Both the position numbers and the translations under genes were made by a program. From positions 1 through 64,000 of the forward strand of contig SVIZ01000012.1 of assembly GCA_015069205.1 (NCBI GenBank): 64,000 nucleotides of DNA. The letters are read 5' to 3'. Below, piece after piece: positions 44,095 to 52,672 of this stretch. The first letter of the stretch is position 1; every line of letters starts with the position of its first letter. Source of the DNA: Oscillospiraceae bacterium (GTDB taxonomy: Bacteria > Bacillota > Clostridia > Saccharofermentanales > Saccharofermentanaceae). The notes below the pieces were generated by a model that worked only from the letters and a program-made list of their open reading frames with translations, ran no database searches and was not told where the DNA came from.

Positions 44095-44125
44095 TGCCAG
44101 CCCGTATCTAACTTACGGACAGGCA
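44095..44125 (-). terminator. Hairpin after the lipid kinase gene
   Basis: TGCC-N3-CCGTA and TACGG-N3-GGCA form an interrupted stem around a 7-base loop; in minus-strand RNA UUUUAG follows. It lies 75 bases downstream of the lipid kinase stop. The tail is weak, so this is a moderate call. The rest of 43988-44199 has no gene. Confidence 0.5.
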
Positions 44126-44199
44126 TATTATATCATTCGGTATTTATGAGTATGTTTCTGCTGATTTATTGTTATCTCGTTCTGTAGTAGAAGGTACAT

Positions 44200-45108
44200 T
44201 TAAGCAGACTGCTGACCACCCAATACGGTTAATGCTTCTTTAAGCACTTCCAATTCGGCTTCCTTTTGTATTCCGCCGAATTCTCCGTCAAACGACCAGG
44301 CAATATCAGAACCGGAAATAAACGAAGCTTTTTTGATCTGCGATATTTGGATCAGAGGGTGATCTACCGAGCCGTCTTGAAGAGCTTTCAGTGCTTCCTT
44401 TGCCTGCGAATGCGAGGCAGGTTTCCTGATCAGCAGCATTTCCATAACGCCGTCGTTATTCTTAAATGACTCATTATTAAGATTAGTTCCGTCGATAACA
44501 CTTAAGTTGGATATGGCTCCGAAAAAATAGTCATCTTCAAATGATCCGGCATCGGTTTCTATTGCCATGTGGAAGCCATCTCCCATATTCATATTCAATT
44601 CGCCGATTGCCCTAAGTATGTATTTCGAGTACCCGAAAACATTTTTCATCTGTTCACTCGTAACATAATTCATTGATGAAGCTGAAGCAAACGAAGCTAC
44701 GTAATTAAATACGTGCTCATTGACTTTCCCGATATCACATCTGCATGATTTTCCATTTAATACATTATCAATTGATGCTTCGGCATCCTCCGTCAATCCC
44801 AGAGACTTGGCAAAACTGTTTGTAAGACCGCAGGGAATATATGCAAATGCCGGGGCGTTCTCAAAATCTGTATATCTGTTTACGATCCGGTTAAATGTTC
44901 CGTCACCGCCACAGCATACAACAATACCTGAATCATCCGTGGAACCGGCATCATCCACCGCGTTTTCTCCGGAACCGATCTTGGATAAACTTACTTCATA
45001 ACCGTTGGAATAAAGAGCTTCAACAACGGCATCCTCAACAGAACCGGCCTTACCTGTACCGGCAGTTCCATTAATTATGACCAAAGCTTTTTTCGCATTT
45101 AATTCCAT
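44200..45108 (-). CDS. Diacylglycerol kinase family lipid kinase
   Basis: The product is about 302 residues. The N-terminal catalytic domain has VIINGTAGTGKAG and the nucleotide motif VVCCGGDGTFNRIVN (G-G-D-G-T), followed by IPCGLTNSFAKSLG, all typical of the DAGK_cat/YegS family. The C-terminal beta-sandwich domain follows. It phosphorylates a lipid such as diacylglycerol or a sphingoid-like compound at the membrane. ATG 45108 is preferred to a GTG nine bases upstream; neither has a strong ribosome site. It is divergent from the TetR gene at 45315. Confidence 0.85.
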   Translation of the reverse strand: MELNAKKALVIINGTAGTGKAGSVEDAVVEALYSNGYEVSLSKIGSGENAVDDAGSTDDSGIVVCCGGDGTFNRIVNRYTDFENAPAFAYIPCGLTNSFAKSLGLTEDAEASIDNVLNGKSCRCDIGKVNEHVFNYVASFASASSMNYVTSEQMKNVFGYSKYILRAIGELNMNMGDGFHMAIETDAGSFEDDYFFGAISNLSVIDGTNLNNESFKNNDGVMEMLLIRKPASHSQAKEALKALQDGSVDHPLIQISQIKKASFISGSDIAWSFDGEFGGIQKEAELEVLKEALTVLGGQQSA

Positions 45109-45186
45109 AAGAACCACAATGACTCGATTCGTTCGGATCGCACCCTGAGCACAAGCGAACAGTTTATTGACATAGCGGTGTCACAC

Positions 45187-45283
45187 TTGTAACATCAGGT
45201 TAGTTATTTGACTGTAACATCGCCTATTTTTCAAGTCAATTCACTGACCGTTAATTGTTACAGTCTGCTCGCAATCTGTAACA
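45187..45283. promoter_or_regulatory. TGTAACA operator array between lipid kinase and TetR genes
   Basis: Four copies of a TGTAACA box lie in the divergent region: direct at 45188, 45213 and 45277, and inverted (TGTTACA) at 45256. TGTTACAG (45256-45263) and CTGTAACA (45276-45283) form a perfect 8-bp inverted repeat around 12 bases; the two left boxes are 25 bp apart. The likely binder is the TetR protein encoded at 45315. Confidence 0.6.
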
Positions 45284-45314
45284 CCGGACTGTATTTTGGG
45301 GGGAGTAATTCATC

Positions 45315-45860
45315 GTGTCTCAGACTAATTTAAACCATCTGCGTAACCTGTCGAACAATGAAGCAAACAGGATCACACGCGAATCCATCTGCACAGCTTT
45401 GCTCGAACTCCTGAAGACCAACGAGTTCAAGAAGATATCCATATCTGAGCTTGTCAGAAAAGCCGGAGTATCAAGGCAGTCTTTCTACCGCAATTACAAC
45501 ACAAAAGAAGATATTGTTCTGGAAATAGAGCGAACCATCGGTGCGCATATGATCGAGAATATGAAAGATCCCGATTACATCAACAACCCAAAGAAATGGT
45601 TTATCGATTTCTTCACAATAGTAAAGGAAAACAATGCTGCCGTTACCCTGCTTCAAAAAGCTGATCTGTTCGTAACCATATTCGAAAAAATACCTTCATA
45701 TATCGAAAGCCAGATTGAGACAGTTACTCCGGAACTTCACTACAGTATCGTCGGAACCATGGCTGCAGTTCATTCAATAGCGCGTGACTGGTTTAACAAT
45801 GGGATGAAAGAAAGCGAGATCGAAATGGCCGATCTTTGCATGCACTATGTTATCTATTAA
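45315..45860 (+). CDS. TetR/AcrR family regulator
   Basis: The product is 181 residues. The DNA-binding domain reads ISISELVRKAGVSRQSFYRNYNTKEDIVLEIE, and the C-terminal half is the helical TetR type. The start is GTG at 45315, supported by GGGGGAG nine bases upstream; no ATG is suitable. It is divergent from the lipid kinase gene with an array of repeated boxes between them, and is a more distant relative of the TetR pair at 5970 and 9231. Confidence 0.86.
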   Translation: MSQTNLNHLRNLSNNEANRITRESICTALLELLKTNEFKKISISELVRKAGVSRQSFYRNYNTKEDIVLEIERTIGAHMIENMKDPDYINNPKKWFIDFFTIVKENNAAVTLLQKADLFVTIFEKIPSYIESQIETVTPELHYSIVGTMAAVHSIARDWFNNGMKESEIEMADLCMHYVIY

Positions 45861-45950
45861 ATAGGATCGAACGTTTCCTGATCAAAATAAGATCAGTCCT
45901 GCCGGTTCCAATATGACCGCCAAAGCATATGGGATGTGTTACAAGGATAC

Positions 45951-46712
45951 TTATGAACCGAATCCGGTCAGGTCCTTTATGACCTCGCCTGCGATTATAA
46001 GTCCTACAACGGACGGAACAAATGCAGTGGAACCGGGGATATCCCTTCTCTCAGTGCATTTTCGCTGGGCGCCGGGCGGACAGATGCAGTTCGTCCTGCA
46101 GCTTATCGACATGTCTTCAATGGGGCGCGTAGGCTCTTCCTTTGAGTAAACGACCTTAAGGGATTTGATACCTCTCTTCCTGCATTCGCGGCGCATAACC
46201 TTTGCCAAAGGACATATCGATGTCTTGTAGATATCAGCTACTTCAAAAGCAGTAGGATCGAGTTTGTTGCCTGCTCCCATGCTGCTGATTATGGGTGTAC
46301 CCGTTTTGTCGGCCTGCATAACGAGCTCTAGTTTTCCCGTAACGGTATCGATGGCATCGATCACATAATCGTATTCAGCGAAGTTGAACTGATCTGCGGT
46401 ATCAGGCATGTAGAACGTCTTGTATGTACGCACTGTGCAGTCAGGATTAATATCGTGGACCCTTTCTTCCGCGACGTCGACCTTGTATTTTCCGATGCTC
46501 TTTCTGGTTGCTATTATCTGACGGTTAATATTAGTAAGACAAACTTTGTCATCGTCTATCAGGTCCAGAGCACCTACGCCGCTCCTGGCCAAAGCCTCCA
46601 CGGCATATCCTCCGACACCTCCGATGCCGAACACGGCAACACGTGCATTCTTAAGCTTATCCATGCCTTCATGGCCAAGCAATAACCGCGTTCTGGAAAA
46701 CTGATCAAGCAT
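45951..46712 (-). CDS. tcdA: tRNA threonylcarbamoyladenosine dehydratase
   Basis: The product is 253 residues, a ThiF/E1-like enzyme. The nucleotide motif VFGIGGVGGYAVEALARSGVG, the DDDKVCLTNINRQ segment and the YVIDAIDTVTGK segment are diagnostic of TcdA (CsdL/YgdL), which cyclises t6A at position 37 of tRNAs to ct6A using ATP. The catalytic-region cysteines lie in CPLAKVMRRECRKRG. GGAGAATC precedes the ATG. It is a single gene, convergent with the TetR gene. Confidence 0.92.
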   Translation of the reverse strand: MLDQFSRTRLLLGHEGMDKLKNARVAVFGIGGVGGYAVEALARSGVGALDLIDDDKVCLTNINRQIIATRKSIGKYKVDVAEERVHDINPDCTVRTYKTFYMPDTADQFNFAEYDYVIDAIDTVTGKLELVMQADKTGTPIISSMGAGNKLDPTAFEVADIYKTSICPLAKVMRRECRKRGIKSLKVVYSKEEPTRPIEDMSISCRTNCICPPGAQRKCTERRDIPGSTAFVPSVVGLIIAGEVIKDLTGFGS

Positions 46713-46805
46713 TCTTAGATTCTCCGTTCAAAGTCCCGTGAAATATTCCCGGGCGATTAGTTCAAGGTATTATATCACGGACAGGATCTCTGACATTATA
46801 AAGCG

Positions 46806-47333
46806 TCAGTCGGCTCTCTCCCCAAATTCTTCCACGGTCTTATGTTTGCCGGTTTCAGGATCTTTTTCCGAATACCCTATGTAGTAGATTCCGACATTAT
46901 CTTTGTCCTTGGAATCGTAGAGAATACCTGACATAAAAATAAGTGCACCGTCATCGTTTACGTAGTACATCGTATAATCAAATTTGTTCCCGTCCGGCCT
47001 GTAATGATTCCCTTCAGGATCGCCCGGATCACCCAGAAATTTATATGAAGTATATCTTTCCATGTCTTTGGACGAAGTATTCTCGATATCACACTTATCA
47101 AGAAACTCCTGCAGATCATCTTCAGTCAGATCGGTCTCTTCCAGCATATTAGGAGCCAGGAGTTCATAGAGGCCATCGGCATCCTTATCCACTATCAGCC
47201 CGGCCACTTCTTCGATGTCAAAATTCCATCTGTTTTCAAGTTTATCCAATATTGAACATCCGCCCGCCATAACAACAGCCAGGGCCATAAGCATGGTGGC
47301 GCAGATCTTGATTCCGGCTCTGTTTTTTCTCAT
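46806..47333 (-). CDS. DUF5104-type lipoprotein
   Basis: The product is 175 residues. A type II signal (ATMLMALAVVMAGGC) leads to a mature domain with EVAGLIVDKDADGLYELLAPNML, the helical start of DUF5104-type lipoproteins, and a beta-rich end (YTMYYVNDDGALIFMSG). It is anchored outside the cell membrane. ATG 47333 lies nine bases after AAGGG; an ATG nine bases earlier is too close to it. It is similar in layout to the gene at 51180. Function unknown. Confidence 0.75.
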   Translation of the reverse strand: MRKNRAGIKICATMLMALAVVMAGGCSILDKLENRWNFDIEEVAGLIVDKDADGLYELLAPNMLEETDLTEDDLQEFLDKCDIENTSSKDMERYTSYKFLGDPGDPEGNHYRPDGNKFDYTMYYVNDDGALIFMSGILYDSKDKDNVGIYYIGYSEKDPETGKHKTVEEFGERAD

Positions 47334-47543
47334 AAATATCATCCCTTAGCGCTAAAATATAATCCCTTAACGTTCCTTCAACCAGATCATTATAGCATCC
47401 CTGTCATCAGGCAGATAGCCCAGGCTAAAGGCATCTTGTAATACAGCGACTGCTTTTTCTGCGCTTCGAATTTAGGATTATAACATGTGATAAGAACACT
47501 CAATGCGGGATGTATCAGTCCTGTTCCGATTCGGCCCTAAAAA

Positions 47544-47587
47544 GTTCTATATAGAACCTTGACCGATATAGTTCTATATAGTACTAT
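47544..47587 (+). promoter_or_regulatory. MarR promoter with two operators
   Basis: GTTCTATATAGAAC (47544-47557) is a perfect 14-bp palindrome, and GTTCTATATAGTAC (47571-47584) is its near copy 27 bp away. The second sits in the 17-bp spacer between TTGACC (47559-47564) and TACTAT (47582-47587). This layout suits autorepression by the MarR protein encoded next. Confidence 0.75.
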
Positions 47588-47618
47588 TTGCTTAATTCTA
47601 ATATTCTCCGGAGGATAT

Positions 47619-48065
47619 ATGGAATCAAGAACTGGCTTTCTTATATCTCAGATCAAGCAGGTGCAGTCACGCATTTTCCAGCGTCTTCTGCAGGATAGCG
47701 GCATAGAGGAATTCAACGGTCCTCAGGGACGGATCCTTTATGTTCTGTGGCAGAAGGATGAAGTCCCTATCGTAGAACTCTCGCAGAAAACTGGACTTGC
47801 CAAGAATACTCTTACCGTAATGCTGGGCCGCATGGAAGAATCGGGCCTGATCTGTCGAAAAGCAGCCGAATCAGACAAAAGACAATCCCTGATAGTCCTG
47901 ACTGATAGAGCACGTGAACTTCAGGGAAAGTATGACGAAGTATCACAGAAGATGAACGCTATCTTCTATGAAGGATTTACGGAAAAAGAAGTACTGGAAA
48001 TAGATAAATATCTTGACCGTATCCTGTTTAATCTCGAACAGTCAGAACGCAGTTCCCGAAAGTGA
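47619..48065 (+). CDS. MarR family regulator
   Basis: The product is 148 residues with the MarR winged helix (VPIVELSQKTGLAKNTLTVMLGRMEESGLICRK and the wing ESDKRQSLIVLTDRARE). GGAGG stands seven bases before ATG 47619; the frame open to 47559 would start inside the operator region. It heads an operon with a flavin reductase-like protein and an alpha/beta hydrolase, which suggests a response to an organic or oxidising compound. Confidence 0.9.
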   Translation: MESRTGFLISQIKQVQSRIFQRLLQDSGIEEFNGPQGRILYVLWQKDEVPIVELSQKTGLAKNTLTVMLGRMEESGLICRKAAESDKRQSLIVLTDRARELQGKYDEVSQKMNAIFYEGFTEKEVLEIDKYLDRILFNLEQSERSSRK

Positions 48066-48078
48066 AAGGAAGAATAAC

Positions 48079-48678
48079 ATGAAAAAAGTACAAGTAAAAA
48101 ACTGGAACGATTTTTGCCCGCAACAGCTTTTCTTATACGGCACATACAGAGAGGACGGAACTCCCAATTTCGGCCTGTTCTGCTGGTTCAGCTATCTTAA
48201 CGCTCCGGACTTAAACGGCGAAGGCGACGGAATGGGTGTAATGGCCTGCATCGGCGGCGAGAAACTTACAAAGGATCTTATCCGTAAGAACGGCGTCTTT
48301 TCCGCTAATCTGGTTACTGAAAAATTGCTTCCTCTGGCCGATTACTACGGAATCGTCGGAGGCAGAGAACACAAAGACAAATTGCGCTTCAGTCCCACTA
48401 TCGAGAAAGGCGTTGTCCTTGATGTCCCTACGATTGCCGAGAGTCCCGTAAGCATGGAGCTTAAGGTTTTCAAGGAGATCAGCTTTGACAACAAATGCGA
48501 TATTTACCTGTGTAAGATCATGGGCGAGACAATGAGAGAAGACCTGACAAATAAGGACGTTCCTTTTATCGAGAGATTTAAGTCTGTAAAGCAGGTTCTT
48601 GCCGGAGGCGAACAGCATTATATTAGTACGGACGGCCGTGATCTGGGCTCCTGGGGCGAACCGATGAAGAGCTTATAA
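48079..48678 (+). CDS. Flavin reductase family protein
   Basis: The product is 199 residues with the split-barrel FMN-binding fold of the flavin reductase-like/DIM6-NTAB family (QLFLYGTYREDGTPNFGLFCWFS, KDLIRKNGVFSANLVTE). It probably binds FMN and reduces flavin or an unknown acceptor. ATG 48079 follows AAAGGAAG, 13 bases after the MarR stop. It is cotranscribed with MarR and the hydrolase downstream. Confidence 0.82.
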   Translation: MKKVQVKNWNDFCPQQLFLYGTYREDGTPNFGLFCWFSYLNAPDLNGEGDGMGVMACIGGEKLTKDLIRKNGVFSANLVTEKLLPLADYYGIVGGREHKDKLRFSPTIEKGVVLDVPTIAESPVSMELKVFKEISFDNKCDIYLCKIMGETMREDLTNKDVPFIERFKSVKQVLAGGEQHYISTDGRDLGSWGEPMKSL

Positions 48679-48706
48679 TTCGTGAATCAAAAGGGGCAGG
48701 TAACTT

Positions 48707-49444
48707 ATGCCATACGCAGAATTAAACGGACTGAAACTATACTACGAAGAATTTGGCAGAGGCGATACAGTACTATTTCTTCACAGCCACTTCAGCAGAG
48801 GACTTCTGGCCTTCTCAGGACAGATCCTCCCCTTTTCAGGACATTACAGATGCCTGTTTCCTGATTTTCGTGGTCACGGAAGAACGATATGTGATGACCT
48901 TACGTGGAACAGCCGTATGGTCGCAGATGACATGGCTCTGTTCCTGGACAAACTCGGGATCGAAAAAGCTCACTTAATTGGCTACAGCTGCGGTGCCTAT
49001 GTAGGGTGTTATATGGCTTCGAAATACCCGGATAAGGTAAAGAGTCTCGTAACGATTGGAGGTGCTGCTCATGCAAGGCCTGAGGGCGCCTCTGACATGC
49101 TGCCTGAAAATCTCATTAAGGCCGGTGCTACGGATTTCATTGAAGACATGAAGGTCAGGCATTATGAGGCGCACAGGGGCGACTGGCAGACCTATTTAAG
49201 AAACGCTGTTGCTGACTGGCAGCAGCATCCAAATCTTACTGATGACGAATGGCAGAAAATTGTTTGCCCTGCCTTTTTTATCAATGGAGAAAACGATCCG
49301 TTTGGAACTGTTGAAGAACTTCAGGAGAAAGTGCCTTCAGCAAGTGTCTATAAGGTCATGGGCGGCGGTCACCGTCCGCATTTCGTCGGTGAACAGATAG
49401 ACGATATCAATGCGAGGATCCTGGATTTCTTAGAGCAATTGTGA
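48707..49444 (+). CDS. Alpha/beta hydrolase
   Basis: The product is 245 residues. The oxyanion segment FLHSHFSRG, the nucleophile elbow IGYSCGAYVG (G-x-S-x-G), the acid ENDPFG and the histidine GGGHRPHF complete a serine hydrolase triad. GGGGCAGG lies upstream of the ATG. As last gene of the MarR operon it may cleave an ester or lactone whose parent compound induces the operon; this is inference. Confidence 0.87.
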   Translation: MPYAELNGLKLYYEEFGRGDTVLFLHSHFSRGLLAFSGQILPFSGHYRCLFPDFRGHGRTICDDLTWNSRMVADDMALFLDKLGIEKAHLIGYSCGAYVGCYMASKYPDKVKSLVTIGGAAHARPEGASDMLPENLIKAGATDFIEDMKVRHYEAHRGDWQTYLRNAVADWQQHPNLTDDEWQKIVCPAFFINGENDPFGTVEELQEKVPSASVYKVMGGGHRPHFVGEQIDDINARILDFLEQL

Positions 49445-49496
49445 AGCCGGTAATGGAATCTTCAGTCTTTTATATCGCGTTGATCCGTTTTGTTTT

Positions 49497-49949
49497 TCAC
49501 TTAATGCCGCAAAGGTCTATCCTCATTGAGACAATTCCGTTATCTTCTGATAACTCTTCAAAACCCATGCGCTTATAAAGACCATATCCCACTCTCATGA
49601 CTTCCGGTTTAGTCGTAAAGACAACTTCTTTAAACCCGAGTTCTGATGCTTTATCCGTCATTGCTTTGATCATTATCCTGGCATACCCTTTTCCTCTGTT
49701 TTCGGGCTTAATGAATAGACGCTTTCCTTCACAAGTCTCACCATTTATCTTTCGAAAAGCTACACATGCCACAGGCTCATCATCTTCAAAACCAACCAAT
49801 ATAGCACCACCTGAATAAAAGCCTTCAAGATCATTCAACTCCTTATCAAATGATACAAAACAGCTTTCCGCTCCCTTGATATGCGAATACTCAGTAAATA
49901 ACGCTTTTATAACTTCAGTATCTGAACACTCATTAACTTTAAATGCCAT
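49497..49949 (-). CDS. GNAT family N-acetyltransferase
   Basis: The product is 150 residues from ATG 49949, with AAGGG upstream; a GTG at 49991 that overlaps the SDR stop is an alternative. The GNAT core is visible in RLFIKPENRGKGYARIMIKAMTDKA (R/Q-x-x-G-x-G/A) and a C-terminal strand YGLYKRMGFEELS. It is the third gene of the ArsR/SDR/GNAT operon. The substrate is unknown. Confidence 0.83.
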   Translation of the reverse strand: MAFKVNECSDTEVIKALFTEYSHIKGAESCFVSFDKELNDLEGFYSGGAILVGFEDDEPVACVAFRKINGETCEGKRLFIKPENRGKGYARIMIKAMTDKASELGFKEVVFTTKPEVMRVGYGLYKRMGFEELSEDNGIVSMRIDLCGIK

Positions 49950-49987
49950 AAGATTATTACCCTTATCTCGAAATGAATTATGGCTGA

Positions 49988-50722
49988 TCACTTTTGTATG
50001 TGATACCCGCCATCAGCAAACAACATGGTTCCTGTCACATAATCCGACATGTCAGATAAAAGGAACAGTACAACTGATGCTATGTCTTTGGGCATACCGA
50101 GTCTTCCGTTTGGTATCAATGCTTCTGACTTCGCTCTCACATCGGGCATATCAAATGATGCCGCAGTCATTCCGGTATATATAAATCCGGGAGCAACGCA
50201 GTTTACCTGGATGTTATACGGAGCAAGGTCTAGGGCCATGGCAGATGTCATCGAGGCTACCGCGCCCTTCGAAGCAGCATAGTCTGCCATATTGTTCTTA
50301 AATATGGTGGATCTTATGCAGCTTATATTAACTATCTTGCCCTGCTTTTCCCTTATCATTATGGGAGCAGCAGCTTTGGATACAATGAAAGTTCCGGTAG
50401 TATTTACCGATATTACTTTGTTCCATTCTTCGCTTGTTAATTCATAGAAAGGCTTGTTATTGCCAAAGATGCCGGCAGCATTGACCAGTCCGTCTATGTG
50501 GCCGTATTTGGAATCAACTTCTGATATGCATTTTTGGATCTGCTCTTCATCAAGGACATCCGACTTACAGTGTGAGTAACGGTCATGTTCTATCGTGCTG
50601 TCATTTCTATCGATGCCGACTACAACAGCATCATTTTCGAGCAGCAGCTCTGAACAGCTCTTTCCCATACCGGAACTTGCACCGGTTACGATAAATACTT
50701 TTTCTTTAAAATTTATATTCAT
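49988..50722 (-). CDS. Short-chain dehydrogenase/reductase
   Basis: The product is 244 residues of the classical SDR type: cofactor motif VTGASSGMGKS (T-G-x3-G-x-G), NAAG segment, catalytic Ser in VNISCIRSTIF and the Y-x3-K motif in DYAASKGAVA. It probably acts as a 3-oxoacyl- or other alcohol dehydrogenase. It follows the ArsR gene by 11 bases and is cotranscribed. The AAGGAG ribosome site is close to the ATG, with only two bases between. Confidence 0.9.
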   Translation of the reverse strand: MNINFKEKVFIVTGASSGMGKSCSELLLENDAVVVGIDRNDSTIEHDRYSHCKSDVLDEEQIQKCISEVDSKYGHIDGLVNAAGIFGNNKPFYELTSEEWNKVISVNTTGTFIVSKAAAPIMIREKQGKIVNISCIRSTIFKNNMADYAASKGAVASMTSAMALDLAPYNIQVNCVAPGFIYTGMTAASFDMPDVRAKSEALIPNGRLGMPKDIASVVLFLLSDMSDYVTGTMLFADGGYHIQK

Positions 50723-50733
50723 ATCTCCTTAGA

Positions 50734-51012
50734 TCAGTTGCCGGTCCGGATATATCCGTCTACCACCTCGCGGAATGCTTTTACACCTTCTTCAGAAAGA
50801 GAATAGTGCATCCATTTTCCTTCTTTGCGGTAGTCGACAAGTCCGCTGTCACAAAGGAGCTTCATGTGATGAGAAAGCGTTGATTGTGAGATATTGAGTT
50901 CCTCCAAAAGATAGCAGGCGCATTTCTCCCTTTGCTGAAGCGACATTAAGATTGCCAGACGGTTCTCATCTGCCAATGCTTTGAACTTACGCGCATCGTC
51001 TCTATAACTCAT
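50734..51012 (-). CDS. ArsR family regulator
   Basis: The product is 92 residues with the ArsR winged helix (CACYLLEELNISQSTLSHHMKLLCDSGLVDYRKEGKWMHYSL). The two cysteines in KCACYLLEEL are near the place of the arsenic/antimony-sensing ELCVCDL motif, but the spacing differs (C-x-C), so metal sensing is only possible. It heads the SDR/GNAT operon, and an inverted repeat in its promoter supports autoregulation. Confidence 0.87.
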   Translation of the reverse strand: MSYRDDARKFKALADENRLAILMSLQQREKCACYLLEELNISQSTLSHHMKLLCDSGLVDYRKEGKWMHYSLSEEGVKAFREVVDGYIRTGN

Positions 51013-51050
51013 ATGCAGTCACCTCCCATAAACAAAAGGATAGTAACACA

Positions 51051-51080
51051 CATATCGATAAATGTAAATGTATAGATATG
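51051..51080 (-). promoter_or_regulatory. Candidate ArsR operator
   Basis: CATATCGATA (51051-51060) and TATAGATATG (51071-51080) are inverted copies, nine of ten positions matching, around ten bases. They lie 40 bases upstream of the ArsR start. Such 12-2-12 or similar A/T-rich repeats are usual for ArsR sites. Confidence 0.55.
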
Positions 51081-51179
51081 TTTAGATTATAGAAGAACTG
51101 TTTATATTCACGTCCTTATAAGTATTTTCAGCCCTTCACTAACAAGCATTTTTGAGGCGAGATTCCGTGCCGGTCCTGT

Positions 51180-51692
51180 TCAATCCGGTTCGCCGCCGAC
51201 CGTTATCCAGTTGCCGGTATCAGGATCTTGCATGGTAAATACGACAAGTCCCACAGAATCAGAATCATCCCTGTTGACCTTCACGTGATAGTATCCGAAC
51301 TCCTCATATACAGTCCCGTTATCTGTTTTGACTTCGGAATAATTGACCGAAATATGCGAGTCATAGACTTCGCCGTCCTTATCTTTTCCAATTCCTTCAC
51401 CAGGATATTTAAGACCTTTGTAAGAGACGATGTTCCCGTCCACATGATCGAAAAAGTACTTCCACTCACTTTCGAGACTGTGTTCGGCACTTACTTCCGG
51501 AGCGAAAAGTTCACACAGACTGTCGATATCCTCATTCTTCAGATACTCGAAAACCTGTTCCGCATATTCTTTCTCGCCGTTCTTCGGGTCGTCTTTAATG
51601 CTCTTGGCAACATTATCCACAATCTGGCATCCTGACAGCGGAAACAGCATTACAAGGCTCATTAAAAGAGCCGTGATCCTTTTGTGATTCAC
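51180..51692 (-). CDS. DUF5104-type lipoprotein
   Basis: The product is 170 residues. The signal peptide (ITALLMSLVMLFPLSGC) ends in a lipobox. The mature part (YAEQVFEYLKNEDIDSLCELFAPE and VSYKGLKYPGEG) parallels the lipoproteins at 36596 and 46806. The likely start is GTG 51692, with GGGGGATAAGTG upstream, since the longer frame to 51725 lacks a ribosome site and would give a poor signal. Function unknown. Confidence 0.73.
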   Translation of the reverse strand: MNHKRITALLMSLVMLFPLSGCQIVDNVAKSIKDDPKNGEKEYAEQVFEYLKNEDIDSLCELFAPEVSAEHSLESEWKYFFDHVDGNIVSYKGLKYPGEGIGKDKDGEVYDSHISVNYSEVKTDNGTVYEEFGYYHVKVNRDDSDSVGLVVFTMQDPDTGNWITVGGEPD

Positions 51693-51758
51693 TCCACTTA
51701 TCCCCCATTCATATAAAATCCACATGCAAATATAACAGTTAAGTTATGCTTAAGTAAT

Positions 51759-52577
51759 CTAAAGATCGTCGTCTCTATAAAATTCTAATGTGCCCAGGCC
51801 CATGGTACTGTCCAGGACTTCAAGAGATGTTCCGCAACTGTTGCAGTGCTTAAGTGATGATGTTGAGACGGCACCGCAGTTAGGACAGACTTTGCGATAA
51901 CACTTCATGGAAGAGTCTGCTTTTGCAGTCAGATCTGCCTCAATATCATTTGCCAATTCTACGGCGCATTCATAGAGAATGTTATCCCTGACAATGACGA
52001 AGATAAAACTTAAGATCGGACATAATAAAGCCAAAACACACGGTGTATAGAATACTATTTCTCTTAACGTGGTAATTTCCGCACCGGTACCCATGCCGGC
52101 GAAAAAGGAAGATACGGCATTATCCAAAAAGATATTCAGTACGAGAATAGCTGTATATATTGCAAGCCATACGCCCGGTTGAAGCCATATGATCCGCGGC
52201 TTGCTCTTCATGACCTTTAAGACTTCCTGTCCGTTTCTCGTACCCTGTTCCGAAGCAGAAAATGCTATGCGGAAACACTTCTCATCGGTACCGGCCCAGG
52301 TAAAATTGCTGCCGTTTCTTTTATAGGTATACTTTCTGCTGAATACAGGCATTTCGGATGCGCCGTAACGGCGGAGTTCCGACAGTGCATACGTCCTGGG
52401 AGCCTGTATATAGCTCGGAATGATCAATAATCCTGCCACTAAGTAAATGGTTGCATTTGCCGGATCAAGGCCGGGGAACTCTCTGTTGTATATCCCATAT
52501 GAGATCACAAAGATCGTACATGGCACCACGATCCAAAACTGGCCTAGAATTTTATAAAACACGCCACCTCGGCCCAT
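51759..52577 (-). CDS. Membrane protein with C-terminal zinc ribbon
   Basis: The product is 272 residues. Two helices stand near the N-terminus and two near residues 130-200; the region between them (RTYALSELRRYGASEM and SNFTWAGTDEKCFRIAF) is soluble. Residues near 235-255 form a zinc ribbon (CPNCGAVSTSSLKHCNSCG). GGAGGAACAG precedes the ATG. It is followed on the same strand, in another unit upstream, by a second zinc-ribbon membrane protein, suggesting a common role, which is not known. Confidence 0.6.
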   Translation of the reverse strand: MGRGGVFYKILGQFWIVVPCTIFVISYGIYNREFPGLDPANATIYLVAGLLIIPSYIQAPRTYALSELRRYGASEMPVFSRKYTYKRNGSNFTWAGTDEKCFRIAFSASEQGTRNGQEVLKVMKSKPRIIWLQPGVWLAIYTAILVLNIFLDNAVSSFFAGMGTGAEITTLREIVFYTPCVLALLCPILSFIFVIVRDNILYECAVELANDIEADLTAKADSSMKCYRKVCPNCGAVSTSSLKHCNSCGTSLEVLDSTMGLGTLEFYRDDDL

Positions 52578-52672
52578 CTGTTCCTCCGTTAATCTTACTT
52601 GCTATGAAATATTATAGCTGCAATCGAATCAAGACTCACTAGTAATAATATTCTGGATTATTACGGCTAGCC

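Noticed and set aside
50734..51012. Arsenic-responsive operon
   Set aside because: The cysteine spacing differs from the arsenic-sensing motif and there is no arsenate reductase or pump gene nearby.
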